This document shows, one piece after another, positions 47,037-54,047 of a DNA stretch of 64,000 bases (position 1 is its first letter; every line of letters starts with the position of its first letter). The notes beneath the pieces were generated by a model that saw nothing but the letters and a program-made list of their open reading frames with translations, was not told the origin of the DNA and searched no databases. A program made the position numbers and the translations under genes. The stretch comes from Acidobacteriaceae bacterium (GTDB taxonomy: Bacteria > Acidobacteriota > Terriglobia > Terriglobales > Acidobacteriaceae). Location: NCBI GenBank assembly GCA_003156805.1, contig PMHV01000034.1, positions 45,565 through 109,564 of the forward strand, read 5' to 3'.

Positions 47037-48407
47037 ATGGCAAGAGTTCTAATTGTTGAAGACGAAGCGAAAATGCGCCGCCTGCTGGAGTTGAATCTCG
47101 GCGAGGACGGCTTCACCACATTTTCCGCCGGAGACGCCGAGACTGGCCTGAAACTTCTGCGCGAGAATTCCATCGACCTCGTGGTTACCGACCTGAAGCT
47201 GCCGGGCATTGACGGTCTGGAATTCCTGCAAGCCGTGAAGCGTCAAAATGTCGCGCTGCCTGTTGTGGTGATGACCGCATTCGGCACGGTCGAGACCGCG
47301 GTCGAGGCCATGAAGGCCGGGGCCAGCGACTATGTGCTGAAGCCGTTCTCCCTGGCCGAGATGCGCATGGTCATTCACAAAGAATTGGATGTGCATAACC
47401 TGCGCGAGGAGAATCGCTCGCTTCGCGAGGCGCTGGGCAAGCGTTATGAGCATCCCAATGTGGTCGCACGCAGCTCGAAGATGCAGGAGGTTCTTTCCAC
47501 AGTGGATCGCGTCGCTCCCACAAATTCGACAGTGCTGCTGGGCGGAGAAAGCGGCGTAGGCAAGGATTTGATCGCACGCGCCATTCATGAAAGGTCGCGG
47601 CGCGCTTCCGGTCCATTCATCAAGATCAACAGCACCGCGATTCCGGAAAACCTGCTGGAGAGCGAATTGTTCGGCTACGAGAAAGGCGCGTTCACCGGCG
47701 CCGTCGCCAGCAAACCAGGCAAGTTTGAACTGGCCGACAAGGGCACGTTGTTCCTCGACGAAATCGGCGATGTTCCTCCCGTCACGCAAGTTAAACTGTT
47801 GCGCGTTTTGCAGGAGCGCGAGTTCGAACGCCTGGGCGGCACACGCACGGTGAAAGTGGACGTGCGTCTCATCGCCGCCACCAACCGCGATCTGCGCGAG
47901 GCGCTCGAGCAGGGAACTTTTCGCGAAGATCTCTACTACCGCTTGAATGTTGTGCCCATTGACATTGCTCCGCTGCGCCAGCGCAAGGAAGACATTCCCG
48001 ACCTGGTGAATCTTTTCATCGCGCGTTTTCGCGGAGACTCGGGCAAGCCGGTTGAGGGCATTTCGCCGCTGGCCATGCAGGTTCTGGTCAACTACCACTG
48101 GCCGGGGAACGTTCGCGAATTGCAGAACATCATCGAGCGCGCCTGCGCTTTGGCCAAGGGGACAGTAATTGATGCGCCTGACATTCACCTCGACCTGCGC
48201 GCGGCCAAGACTGCGAACGGCGCCGGCAACTTTCTTCCCGAAGGCCTGACGCTCGAACAATGGGAAGACGAAATGATCCGCGAATCTTTGCGGCGCGCTC
48301 ACGGCAACAAGAGCCAGGCCGCGCGCCTGCTCGGCTTGTCGCGCAATGCGCTGCGCTATCGGCTGTCGAAGATTGGAATCGCGGATGAAGGCGAGAAAGA
48401 ACTTTAG
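47037..48407 (+). CDS. Sigma-54-dependent response regulator (NtrC family)
   Basis: A 456-residue regulator in three parts. The receiver has phospho-Asp in DLVVTDLKLPG and ASDYVLKPFS. The AAA+ domain has the Walker A GESGVGKDLIARAI, the sigma-54 contact loop KGAFTGAV and Walker B GTLFLDEIGDVPP. The Fis-type helix-turn-helix is NKSQAARLLGLSRNALRYRL. It should activate sigma-54 promoters on signal from the adjacent kinase. A good candidate promoter of that type is found downstream at 48966. Confidence 0.96.
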   Translation: MARVLIVEDEAKMRRLLELNLGEDGFTTFSAGDAETGLKLLRENSIDLVVTDLKLPGIDGLEFLQAVKRQNVALPVVVMTAFGTVETAVEAMKAGASDYVLKPFSLAEMRMVIHKELDVHNLREENRSLREALGKRYEHPNVVARSSKMQEVLSTVDRVAPTNSTVLLGGESGVGKDLIARAIHERSRRASGPFIKINSTAIPENLLESELFGYEKGAFTGAVASKPGKFELADKGTLFLDEIGDVPPVTQVKLLRVLQEREFERLGGTRTVKVDVRLIAATNRDLREALEQGTFREDLYYRLNVVPIDIAPLRQRKEDIPDLVNLFIARFRGDSGKPVEGISPLAMQVLVNYHWPGNVRELQNIIERACALAKGTVIDAPDIHLDLRAAKTANGAGNFLPEGLTLEQWEDEMIRESLRRAHGNKSQAARLLGLSRNALRYRLSKIGIADEGEKEL

Positions 48408-48483
48408 AGTGATCAACGTCCCGAATCAGAACAGTTCCGCATCGGAAACGAAAAATACCTTAGCGGTCCACTCATGCGGCCAC

Positions 48484-48489
48484 TACAAT
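48484..48489 (+). promoter_or_regulatory. -10 candidate for the tRNA gene
   Basis: TACAAT lies 20 bases before the tRNA 5' end, so a start near 48496 would give a short 5' leader. A weak TTAGCG is 18 bases upstream of it. Confidence 0.35.
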
Positions 48490-48509
48490 CATGGCGACGG
48501 ACAGCGTCT

Positions 48510-48598
48510 GGAGAGTCTTGCCAGTGGGTACTGGACACTGTCTTTCACACAGTCGAGTGGCTTAGTCAGCCACTAGGGTTCGACTCCCTCGCTCTCCG
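48510..48598 (+). tRNA. Non-canonical (allo-)tRNA with UUC anticodon and 8/4-like acceptor branch
   Basis: An 89-base tRNA-like gene. Acceptor stem: GGAGAGT (48510-48516) pairs with GCTCTCC (48591-48597), with a C.C mismatch at the eighth pair. D-stem CCAGT/ACTGG has a 4-base loop GGGT. The anticodon stem ACTGT/ACAGT closes the 7-base loop CTTTCAC, anticodon TTC at 48544-48546 with T33 in place. The long variable arm is a 7-bp stem (48556-48562 with 48568-48574). The T-stem is only 4 bp (AGGG/CCCT) with loop TTCGACT. The discriminator base is G; CCA is not encoded. The body is serine/selenocysteine-like but the anticodon reads glutamate codons. Confidence 0.85.
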
Positions 48599-48624
48599 CA
48601 AGTCACTCGACGACATAAAAGTGC

Positions 48625-48652
48625 TTGACAACGCTGCTGTTGGAGCTATGCT
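48625..48652 (+). promoter_or_regulatory. Sigma-70 type promoter candidate downstream of the tRNA
   Basis: TTGACA (48625-48630), a 16-base spacer and TATGCT (48647-48652). The predicted start near 48659 would give a short RNA ending at the terminator at 48699-48726. Confidence 0.5.
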
Positions 48653-48658
48653 TAAATT

Positions 48659-48726
48659 GTGTGAAGGACAGCGTCCGGTACCAAGTGCTTCAGATCCAAG
48701 CCCCGACTGACTATCGGGGCTTTCGT
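48659..48726 (+). ncRNA. Possible small RNA after the non-canonical tRNA
   Basis: About 68 bases lie between a TTGACA-16-TATGCT promoter and a Rho-independent hairpin. No open frame of note is present. It contains GGACAGCGTC (48666-48675), the same 10 bases found directly before the tRNA (48499-48508), and AAGTGCTT, which also occurs just downstream of the tRNA at 48619. It may instead be the 3' part of a longer tRNA transcript. Confidence 0.35.
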
Positions 48727-48729
48727 GTT
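48699..48729 (+). terminator. Rho-independent terminator
   Basis: AGCCCCGA (48699-48706) pairs with TCGGGGCT (48714-48721), 8 bp with a 7-base loop, followed by TTCGTGTT. It ends the tRNA/small-RNA unit. Confidence 0.75.
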
Positions 48730-48965
48730 GCTGGGGCTTCGCCGAATCTGTAGCGCGAGGTGCGCGCGTCTAATTGCACCACCCAGGGCCGACTTTGGAC
48801 AGCTTGGAAACCTTCGGTCCCGTCATTCCGACTGTATTGGCTGAAAACCACCAGCTTGGCTGAGAGCGGCCACCGGGTCTACATCCTGCCCTCCGCATTC
48901 GGTTGAAAAGCATAACTCCGGCTCTGAAAACAAATGAGTTACTGGATTTTCCCCCGCGCTGCTTT

Positions 48966-48981
48966 TGGTACGGCAGTTGCT
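48966..48981 (+). promoter_or_regulatory. Sigma-54 promoter
   Basis: TGGTAC, five bases, TTGCT: the -24 GG and -12 GC are separated by exactly 10 bases, as in TGGCAC-N5-TTGCW, with one mismatch. It lies about 63 bases upstream of the ATG at 49044 and directly downstream of an NtrC-type activator gene. Confidence 0.65.
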
Positions 48982-49043
48982 TTACACATGGCGCATCAAT
49001 CCTTCAGATTTCGGGTTTAGGTAGATATTGGGAGAGGTGGGCT

Positions 49044-51410
49044 ATGAAGACCAGATTTCTTAAAGCGTTTCTTGCAACGAGCTTCGCGATTCTCGCGTGG
49101 ATCGTCGCGGGCGCCGCCAACCTAAACGCGCAGCAAGCGCCGACGGATAAGCCGAGCGCCGCAGTCGACGCGCAACAAGCGCAGTCGCCCGATGCAGGGG
49201 CGCCGCCGGCGCCGTCGGCAGAACCGCCGCAAGGTCCCGGTGACCATCCCGAAAATTCCATGGAAATGCCGCAAGGCCCGGGCGGCCCGAACGCAGCGCC
49301 GCAAGGGCCCGGTAGCGCGAACGCCCCGAATACCGGTAACGAAAACGGCGGCAACGAAAACGCCGAGATGGAGAATAAGCAGGGCGTCGGCCGCATCAGC
49401 ATGATCCATGGCGAGGTATCGACCCAGCGCGGAGACTCCGGCGACTGGTCGGCGGCGGTGCTGAACCAACCGCTTGTCGGCGGCGACAAAGTTTCCACCG
49501 GCTCGGGTGGGCGCGCCGAAGTCCAGCTCGATTACGCCAACATTCTTCGCTTGAGCTCGAACGCCCAAGCCACTATCGGGGATTTCACTCGCCAGCGCGT
49601 CCAGGTTCAGATCGGTCAGGGTCTGGCAAATTACACCGTTTTCGGTGAGAGCGAGGCTGAGCCTGAAATCGACACGCCGAACGTTGCGATTCATCCCGCG
49701 CACCGCGATGGCGCGTTCCGCATTGAAGTGCGTCCCGACGGCGACACGATTGTGATCGTGCGCAAGGGCGAGGCCCAGATCTCCACTCCGAAGGGCATTG
49801 CGGAAATCAAGCAGGGAGAAATGGCTACGGTGCGTGGTTCGACCGAGAATGCGCAATACAAGATCAGCCCGGCTTCCGAAAGCGACGATTGGGATCGCTG
49901 GAACAGCGACCGCGACCACATGATTCACAGCGCAAACTCATGGCAGCACACTAATCGCTACTACGTTGGATCGGAGGATCTGGATAAGTACGGGCAATGG
50001 GAGAACGTTCCCGATTACGGCCAGGTTTGGGTTCCGTCTGAAACGAGTGACTGGGCGCCATACCGTGATGGCAACTGGGTGTATGAGCCTTACTACGGTT
50101 GGACTTGGGTTGGGTATGAGCCGTGGGGCTGGGCTCCGTATCACTACGGACGCTGGCTCTCGTACGGCGGCTCGTGGGCGTGGTGGCCCGGTCCGGTGTG
50201 GGGCGCGGGTTTCTACCGTCCCTTCTGGGCGCCGGCGTATGTCTCGTTCTTTGGGTTCGGAGGCGGCTGGGGCTTTGGCTTCGGCCTGGGATGGGGCGGT
50301 TGGGGCGGGTTTGGCTGGTTGCCGCTAGGTCCGTGTGACTGGTTTCACCCGTGGTGGGGCGGATTCCGCGGACGCTTCGGCGTTGTCAATGTTGCGCGTG
50401 GCGGCTTTGATCGCTCCGGTGGCGTCGCGCCCCTGCACGGTGGAACCCGCTTCTCGAACCTGGCGCACATGAACGATGCCCACATCGGCCGTGGATTGTC
50501 GACCGTGCCCGCCGGGCGTTTTGGCGCCGGTCATGTAACCGCGGTGGCGGCGAACCGCTCGCAGTTGAGCAGCGCTCGCATGATGACCGGGAACATGCCG
50601 GTGGTGCCAAGTCGCGCCAGTTTGTCGGCCAGCGGACGTGCGGCCGCGCCTTCCACTATTCACAGCGGGGCTGCGCAGCACTTCTTCGGCACGCAGAGCA
50701 CGGCGCATGCGGAATCGTTCCAGCAGGAGACCGCGCACTTGCAGCAGTCCATGCAACAGAACCACTTTTCGCCCGTGGCTGCGGGAGGACGCGAAACTTC
50801 GGCGGGTGCGGGGGAATCTCGCGGCACTGCGCTGGCAGGAACTGGCAAGTCGAGTACAGGTACGCCTTCGGCCAACAGCAAAGCTCGTTCCGGCAGCGTG
50901 CCCGAACGGTCGATCAATTCGCTGGGTTCCGAGAATCGTGCTTCTGAGAATCGTGGTTCGGAGAATCATGGTTCAGAGAATAATGGTTCGGCGAATCTAG
51001 GTACCGAGAATCACATGCAGTCCCTGGCGCCGTCGCCGGCGAACCGCAGTGAGCCCAACCGTGGCGAGTGGAAAACCTTCACTCCGCCCTCACACAGCAC
51101 GGATTCTGCGAGCCGCGCAGCGGGAAATGGAGCAGGCAATGCCGGGGTCTCTGGCCGCGGCGAAACAGGCAACTACTGGAGCCGCACGGCGCCCAGCTCA
51201 AACTACTCGCGCGGATCTGCCGCGGGCAGCTATGACCGCGGCGGCAGTTACTCCCGTCCGCAACTCAATATGCGGCAGCCCATCGTGCAGCCGCGTTCTT
51301 ATGGCGGCTACCGTGGAGGCTATAGCGGCGGTACGCACAGCGCGCCCAGCAACAGCGGAGGCGGCCACTCCTCGGGAGGCGGAGGCCACTCCGGCGGCGG
51401 TCACCACTAG
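49044..51410 (+). CDS. FecR-domain and DUF6600-like secreted protein, paralogue
   Basis: A 788-residue exported protein: signal peptide (FLATSFAILAWIVAGAANLNA), a Gln/Pro/Gly/Asn-rich linker, a FecR-like domain (about residues 115-270: VGRISMIHGEVSTQRGD, AEVQLDYANILRLSSNAQ) and the DUF6600 aromatic core (WAPYRDGNWVYEPYYGW, WAPYHYGRWLSYGGSW). The tail is rich in Gly/Ser/His and contains a 15-base repeat; it ends in SGGGHSSGGGGHSGGGHH. The ATG at 49044 follows GGAGAGG and starts the signal peptide; the open frame upstream overlaps the sigma-54 promoter. Likely under control of the NtrB/NtrC pair. The His-rich end could bind metal. Confidence 0.85.
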   Translation: MKTRFLKAFLATSFAILAWIVAGAANLNAQQAPTDKPSAAVDAQQAQSPDAGAPPAPSAEPPQGPGDHPENSMEMPQGPGGPNAAPQGPGSANAPNTGNENGGNENAEMENKQGVGRISMIHGEVSTQRGDSGDWSAAVLNQPLVGGDKVSTGSGGRAEVQLDYANILRLSSNAQATIGDFTRQRVQVQIGQGLANYTVFGESEAEPEIDTPNVAIHPAHRDGAFRIEVRPDGDTIVIVRKGEAQISTPKGIAEIKQGEMATVRGSTENAQYKISPASESDDWDRWNSDRDHMIHSANSWQHTNRYYVGSEDLDKYGQWENVPDYGQVWVPSETSDWAPYRDGNWVYEPYYGWTWVGYEPWGWAPYHYGRWLSYGGSWAWWPGPVWGAGFYRPFWAPAYVSFFGFGGGWGFGFGLGWGGWGGFGWLPLGPCDWFHPWWGGFRGRFGVVNVARGGFDRSGGVAPLHGGTRFSNLAHMNDAHIGRGLSTVPAGRFGAGHVTAVAANRSQLSSARMMTGNMPVVPSRASLSASGRAAAPSTIHSGAAQHFFGTQSTAHAESFQQETAHLQQSMQQNHFSPVAAGGRETSAGAGESRGTALAGTGKSSTGTPSANSKARSGSVPERSINSLGSENRASENRGSENHGSENNGSANLGTENHMQSLAPSPANRSEPNRGEWKTFTPPSHSTDSASRAAGNGAGNAGVSGRGETGNYWSRTAPSSNYSRGSAAGSYDRGGSYSRPQLNMRQPIVQPRSYGGYRGGYSGGTHSAPSNSGGGHSSGGGGHSGGGHH
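50924..51014. repeat. 15-bp repeat tract encoding Ser-Glu-Asn-x-Gly
   Basis: Six imperfect units of GAGAATCGTGGTTCG encode SENRASENRGSENHGSENNG in the tail of the second FecR/DUF6600 protein. Confidence 0.8.
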
Positions 51411-51500
51411 TCCGCATCTGTAGTTTCGCTTGCGACGTTTCGCGCCGGCGAAAAGTGTTGTACCAGCAGGTGGATGTACACGAAGTGAAGGTCAGAGGCG

Positions 51501-51528
51501 AAAAAGGGCGCGCTGAAACGGCGCGCCC
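51501..51528 (-). terminator. Rho-independent terminator for the minus-strand operon
   Basis: GGGCGCGC (51506-51513) and GCGCGCCC (51521-51528) form an 8-bp stem with a 7-base loop. On the minus strand it is followed by TTTTT, about 95 bases after the cupredoxin gene. On the plus strand it may also help to end the FecR gene. Confidence 0.75.
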
Positions 51529-51621
51529 ATTCTCTCATGATCACGTGGACTCTTCGTCGACCGGAAGGACAAACCGGAGTGACAAACGTTCACCGCGCGA
51601 CAAGTCGAACCGCAACCGCTT

Positions 51622-52386
51622 CTACGGTCGCGCGTAGGCGGGATTCTCGGGATCTGGAGGGTCGTAATCGCGGCCATACTTGTTCTTGTGTGCCACTTCC
51701 AGACTCGACTCGGCGAGGGAGATTGTCCCCAGAAAAGTCTCGCCCGGCGAAACCGTAATCTCACGCTCCGCGGCGCGCAGTACTTCCGGCGAAACCGCCG
51801 GATGAAAGACATGCATTTGATAACGGCCGGGGAGCACCTCGTGCAGCACGACTTCGCCATGCACATCTGACATGGCGTAGTGGGGAGTGTCCACGGCGAT
51901 GATGACCGCGCTCATCTGGGCGTGAATGTTGCAAAAAATGTAGGAGATGCCCGGCTTGTCGAACTGCACAAATCGAGTGGTGCCGCTCTCATACAGTCCC
52001 AGATCGAAGCGCTTGCCTTCGAAAAGAGAGAAGACGTTGTGAAAAAACGGATCCTGGTTGGGGAACTCAACTTTTCCTCCCACCGGAATCACCAGCAGTG
52101 ACGGCTGGAAGCTCTTGTTTTTCTGCGTGAGCTTCGGGATCTCCGAAGCCTTCTGCGGTCGTGCAGCCTCAATCGGCATGTTGCTCAGGGGCGTCAGCCA
52201 GACCACTGTTTTCGAATCGTCCCTAACGTGGTGTCCGCTATTGGTAAGCTCCACCTTGCCTTTGAGATCGAGGCCCGTGGGATCGAGGCCTTTGACATCG
52301 AGCGTCTGCGCGGCCGCAGGCAGACAAGACGCCGGCAACATGCAGAAAACGACGATGCGGCAAAAGGCTAAGCGGCTCATCCTCAC
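51622..52386 (-). CDS. Exported cupredoxin-like protein
   Basis: A 254-residue protein with a signal peptide (IVVFCMLPASCLPAAAQ). The central fold is cupredoxin-like: VIPVGGKVEFPNQDPFFHNVFSL supplies a first His, and ISYIFCNIHAQMSAV gives the Cys, His and Met expected at a type 1 copper site. The C-terminal part (DVHGEVVLHEVLPGRYQMHVFH) is a carboxypeptidase-regulatory-like beta domain. It resembles methylamine-utilisation-type cupredoxins. It is the last gene of the regulator-kinase-porin operon, 12 bases after the porin. An electron-transfer or copper-related role is inferred. Confidence 0.85.
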   Translation of the reverse strand: MRMSRLAFCRIVVFCMLPASCLPAAAQTLDVKGLDPTGLDLKGKVELTNSGHHVRDDSKTVVWLTPLSNMPIEAARPQKASEIPKLTQKNKSFQPSLLVIPVGGKVEFPNQDPFFHNVFSLFEGKRFDLGLYESGTTRFVQFDKPGISYIFCNIHAQMSAVIIAVDTPHYAMSDVHGEVVLHEVLPGRYQMHVFHPAVSPEVLRAAEREITVSPGETFLGTISLAESSLEVAHKNKYGRDYDPPDPENPAYARP

Positions 52387-52398
52387 GAAAAAAACTCC

Positions 52399-53988
52399 CT
52401 AGAAAAGCACTCCCACGGCCAGATTCACCTGGTTGGTCACGCTGCTGCTCTCGTAGACGGGGAAACTGCGCAAGCGCCTGATTTCAGCGGAAAGCAGCAG
52501 GTCTGACCGTGGCCGATAGACCAGGTTGCTCAATGCTCCCCGGTTGCGTCCCAGGATGGTTGTGAAGTTATTGGCGTCGATGGCAAAGCCGCGCACGTCG
52601 CCGGCAAACGCATTGTCTTCCGCGAAAGTTCCGTTCAACTCCAGCTTCGGACTGAGTTGCAATTTTAGCTGTGTCCATCCGCCTGCGGAATCGAGTCCGC
52701 GAATGCTTGTGGTCGAATCGTACGGACTTCCCCCAAACAGCACCGCCCGGCCGACGCCCGCGCCAAGACCTCCCACTCCGCGGCCACGGTAGAACTCGCC
52801 CGAAAGAATCAGCCGGCGCGCGATCGGAATCTGCCAATCGGCTAGCCCCGCCCAGGCGAAGACGTAGCGGTCCCACGACCAATCCTGTTTCCCATAGTAG
52901 CCCGCCACGGCAAAGCTGAGCGGATGGTCGAACACCGGCTTCGCCCACGCCGTACGAAGGGCATAGGCAGGCTGCCCCGTGCGTTCGCCCGCCTGCGCCG
53001 CGCGGTCGTACGAGTTGAAAGGAGGTTCCCAATCGAGATTGTCCAGAACTCCTCCCTGCACAGTGATCGTCTGCTGATCGGCAAGATCGAAACGGTGCTC
53101 CACGCGAATTTGTGGCGTCCAGCCCCACAGATTTCCTGCATAAGCAAATGCCGGAGTCGCCAGCGAGGCGAAAGAAGTCGGCGAAAGCGGCGAGATAAAC
53201 AGCGAATCCTGCCCCGCGATCACCGACGTGTGTTCCCAGTCCAGCCGCAAGCTTGCCGTTTGCAGCCGCGCGATGCCAAAATTTACTCCGTTGTTCGTCT
53301 CGGGAAAACCCCCGGCAAAATCGAACTGCACATTTGCCGAACTCTTCGCGCCCGCTACGCTGGGCCCAAAAATCTCCAGCCCGAGTTCGGTTTGCCGCAT
53401 GGTCGCTCCGAAACTTACCTGGGTCGCGCCCGGAATCGGCGGCACGGCGAAGTCGGGAAGGTCCAGATTGTCGGAGGCTCCCACGTTGCGAAAAGCATTC
53501 ATCAGCACAATTCCGGACAGCCGCGCTCTATACTTGCCTGCCGTTTCAACTTTGGTCTGGTACTGCTCGTCGATCTTCGAGCCCAGCAATTGCGCGGATT
53601 CTTCCAGCTTCTGCACACGCTCTTCCAGCGGAGAAGCTATCGGCCCCGCGGAAGCCGGCTCCGCGCTGGTCCCCGCCGAAGCGCTCGCTTCCCCGGAGGA
53701 CGCACCCCCTGCGATCGGAGCGAGAAGCTCGCGAGTATCCCGCAATTCCTTGCGCAGTTCCTGCATCTCAGCGCGCGACTCCGTGTTCTCGGCCCGCATT
53801 TGCTCCACCAGGCCGCGCAACTCGCGCACCTGCTGCTCTAGGTCTTCCATAGCGGCATTGCGCTGCGCCGAAGCTGGCTGCGCAGGCGCGCTCCCTTGCG
53901 CCACGCTGCCGATGCTCAACAACAGGAAAACGCCCGCGTTTGCCATTACTGCCGCTGCACGCACCGAAACCATCCCCAGGTTCTTCAC
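52399..53988 (-). CDS. Outer-membrane beta-barrel protein with N-terminal coiled coil
   Basis: A 529-residue exported protein: a hydrophobic leader (AGVFLLLSIGSVAQ), a coiled coil (residues 45-90: MEDLEQQVRELRGLVEQM, RAEMQELRKEL), an Ala/Ser/Gly linker and a barrel region (GARTGKYRARLSGIVLM-like start at about 150; strands such as SLRLDWEHTSVIAGQDSLF). It ends with NLAVGVLF. The layout is that of a trimeric, coiled-coil-tethered porin. The partner cupredoxin gene follows after 12 bases. Confidence 0.85.
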   Translation of the reverse strand: MKNLGMVSVRAAAVMANAGVFLLLSIGSVAQGSAPAQPASAQRNAAMEDLEQQVRELRGLVEQMRAENTESRAEMQELRKELRDTRELLAPIAGGASSGEASASAGTSAEPASAGPIASPLEERVQKLEESAQLLGSKIDEQYQTKVETAGKYRARLSGIVLMNAFRNVGASDNLDLPDFAVPPIPGATQVSFGATMRQTELGLEIFGPSVAGAKSSANVQFDFAGGFPETNNGVNFGIARLQTASLRLDWEHTSVIAGQDSLFISPLSPTSFASLATPAFAYAGNLWGWTPQIRVEHRFDLADQQTITVQGGVLDNLDWEPPFNSYDRAAQAGERTGQPAYALRTAWAKPVFDHPLSFAVAGYYGKQDWSWDRYVFAWAGLADWQIPIARRLILSGEFYRGRGVGGLGAGVGRAVLFGGSPYDSTTSIRGLDSAGGWTQLKLQLSPKLELNGTFAEDNAFAGDVRGFAIDANNFTTILGRNRGALSNLVYRPRSDLLLSAEIRRLRSFPVYESSSVTNQVNLAVGVLF

Positions 53989-54047
53989 ACCCGTCCTCCC
54001 TGTGCGGCATGTCAGATCTCGATGAAAGCAAAGCGTGCGTACGAGGA

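Noticed and set aside
48510-48598. Reading the tRNA as ordinary tRNA-Glu or as selC
   Set aside because: tRNA-Glu has a short variable loop and 5-bp T-stem; selC needs a UCA anticodon. Shifting the anticodon loop by one or two bases to get TCA breaks the 5-bp anticodon stem.
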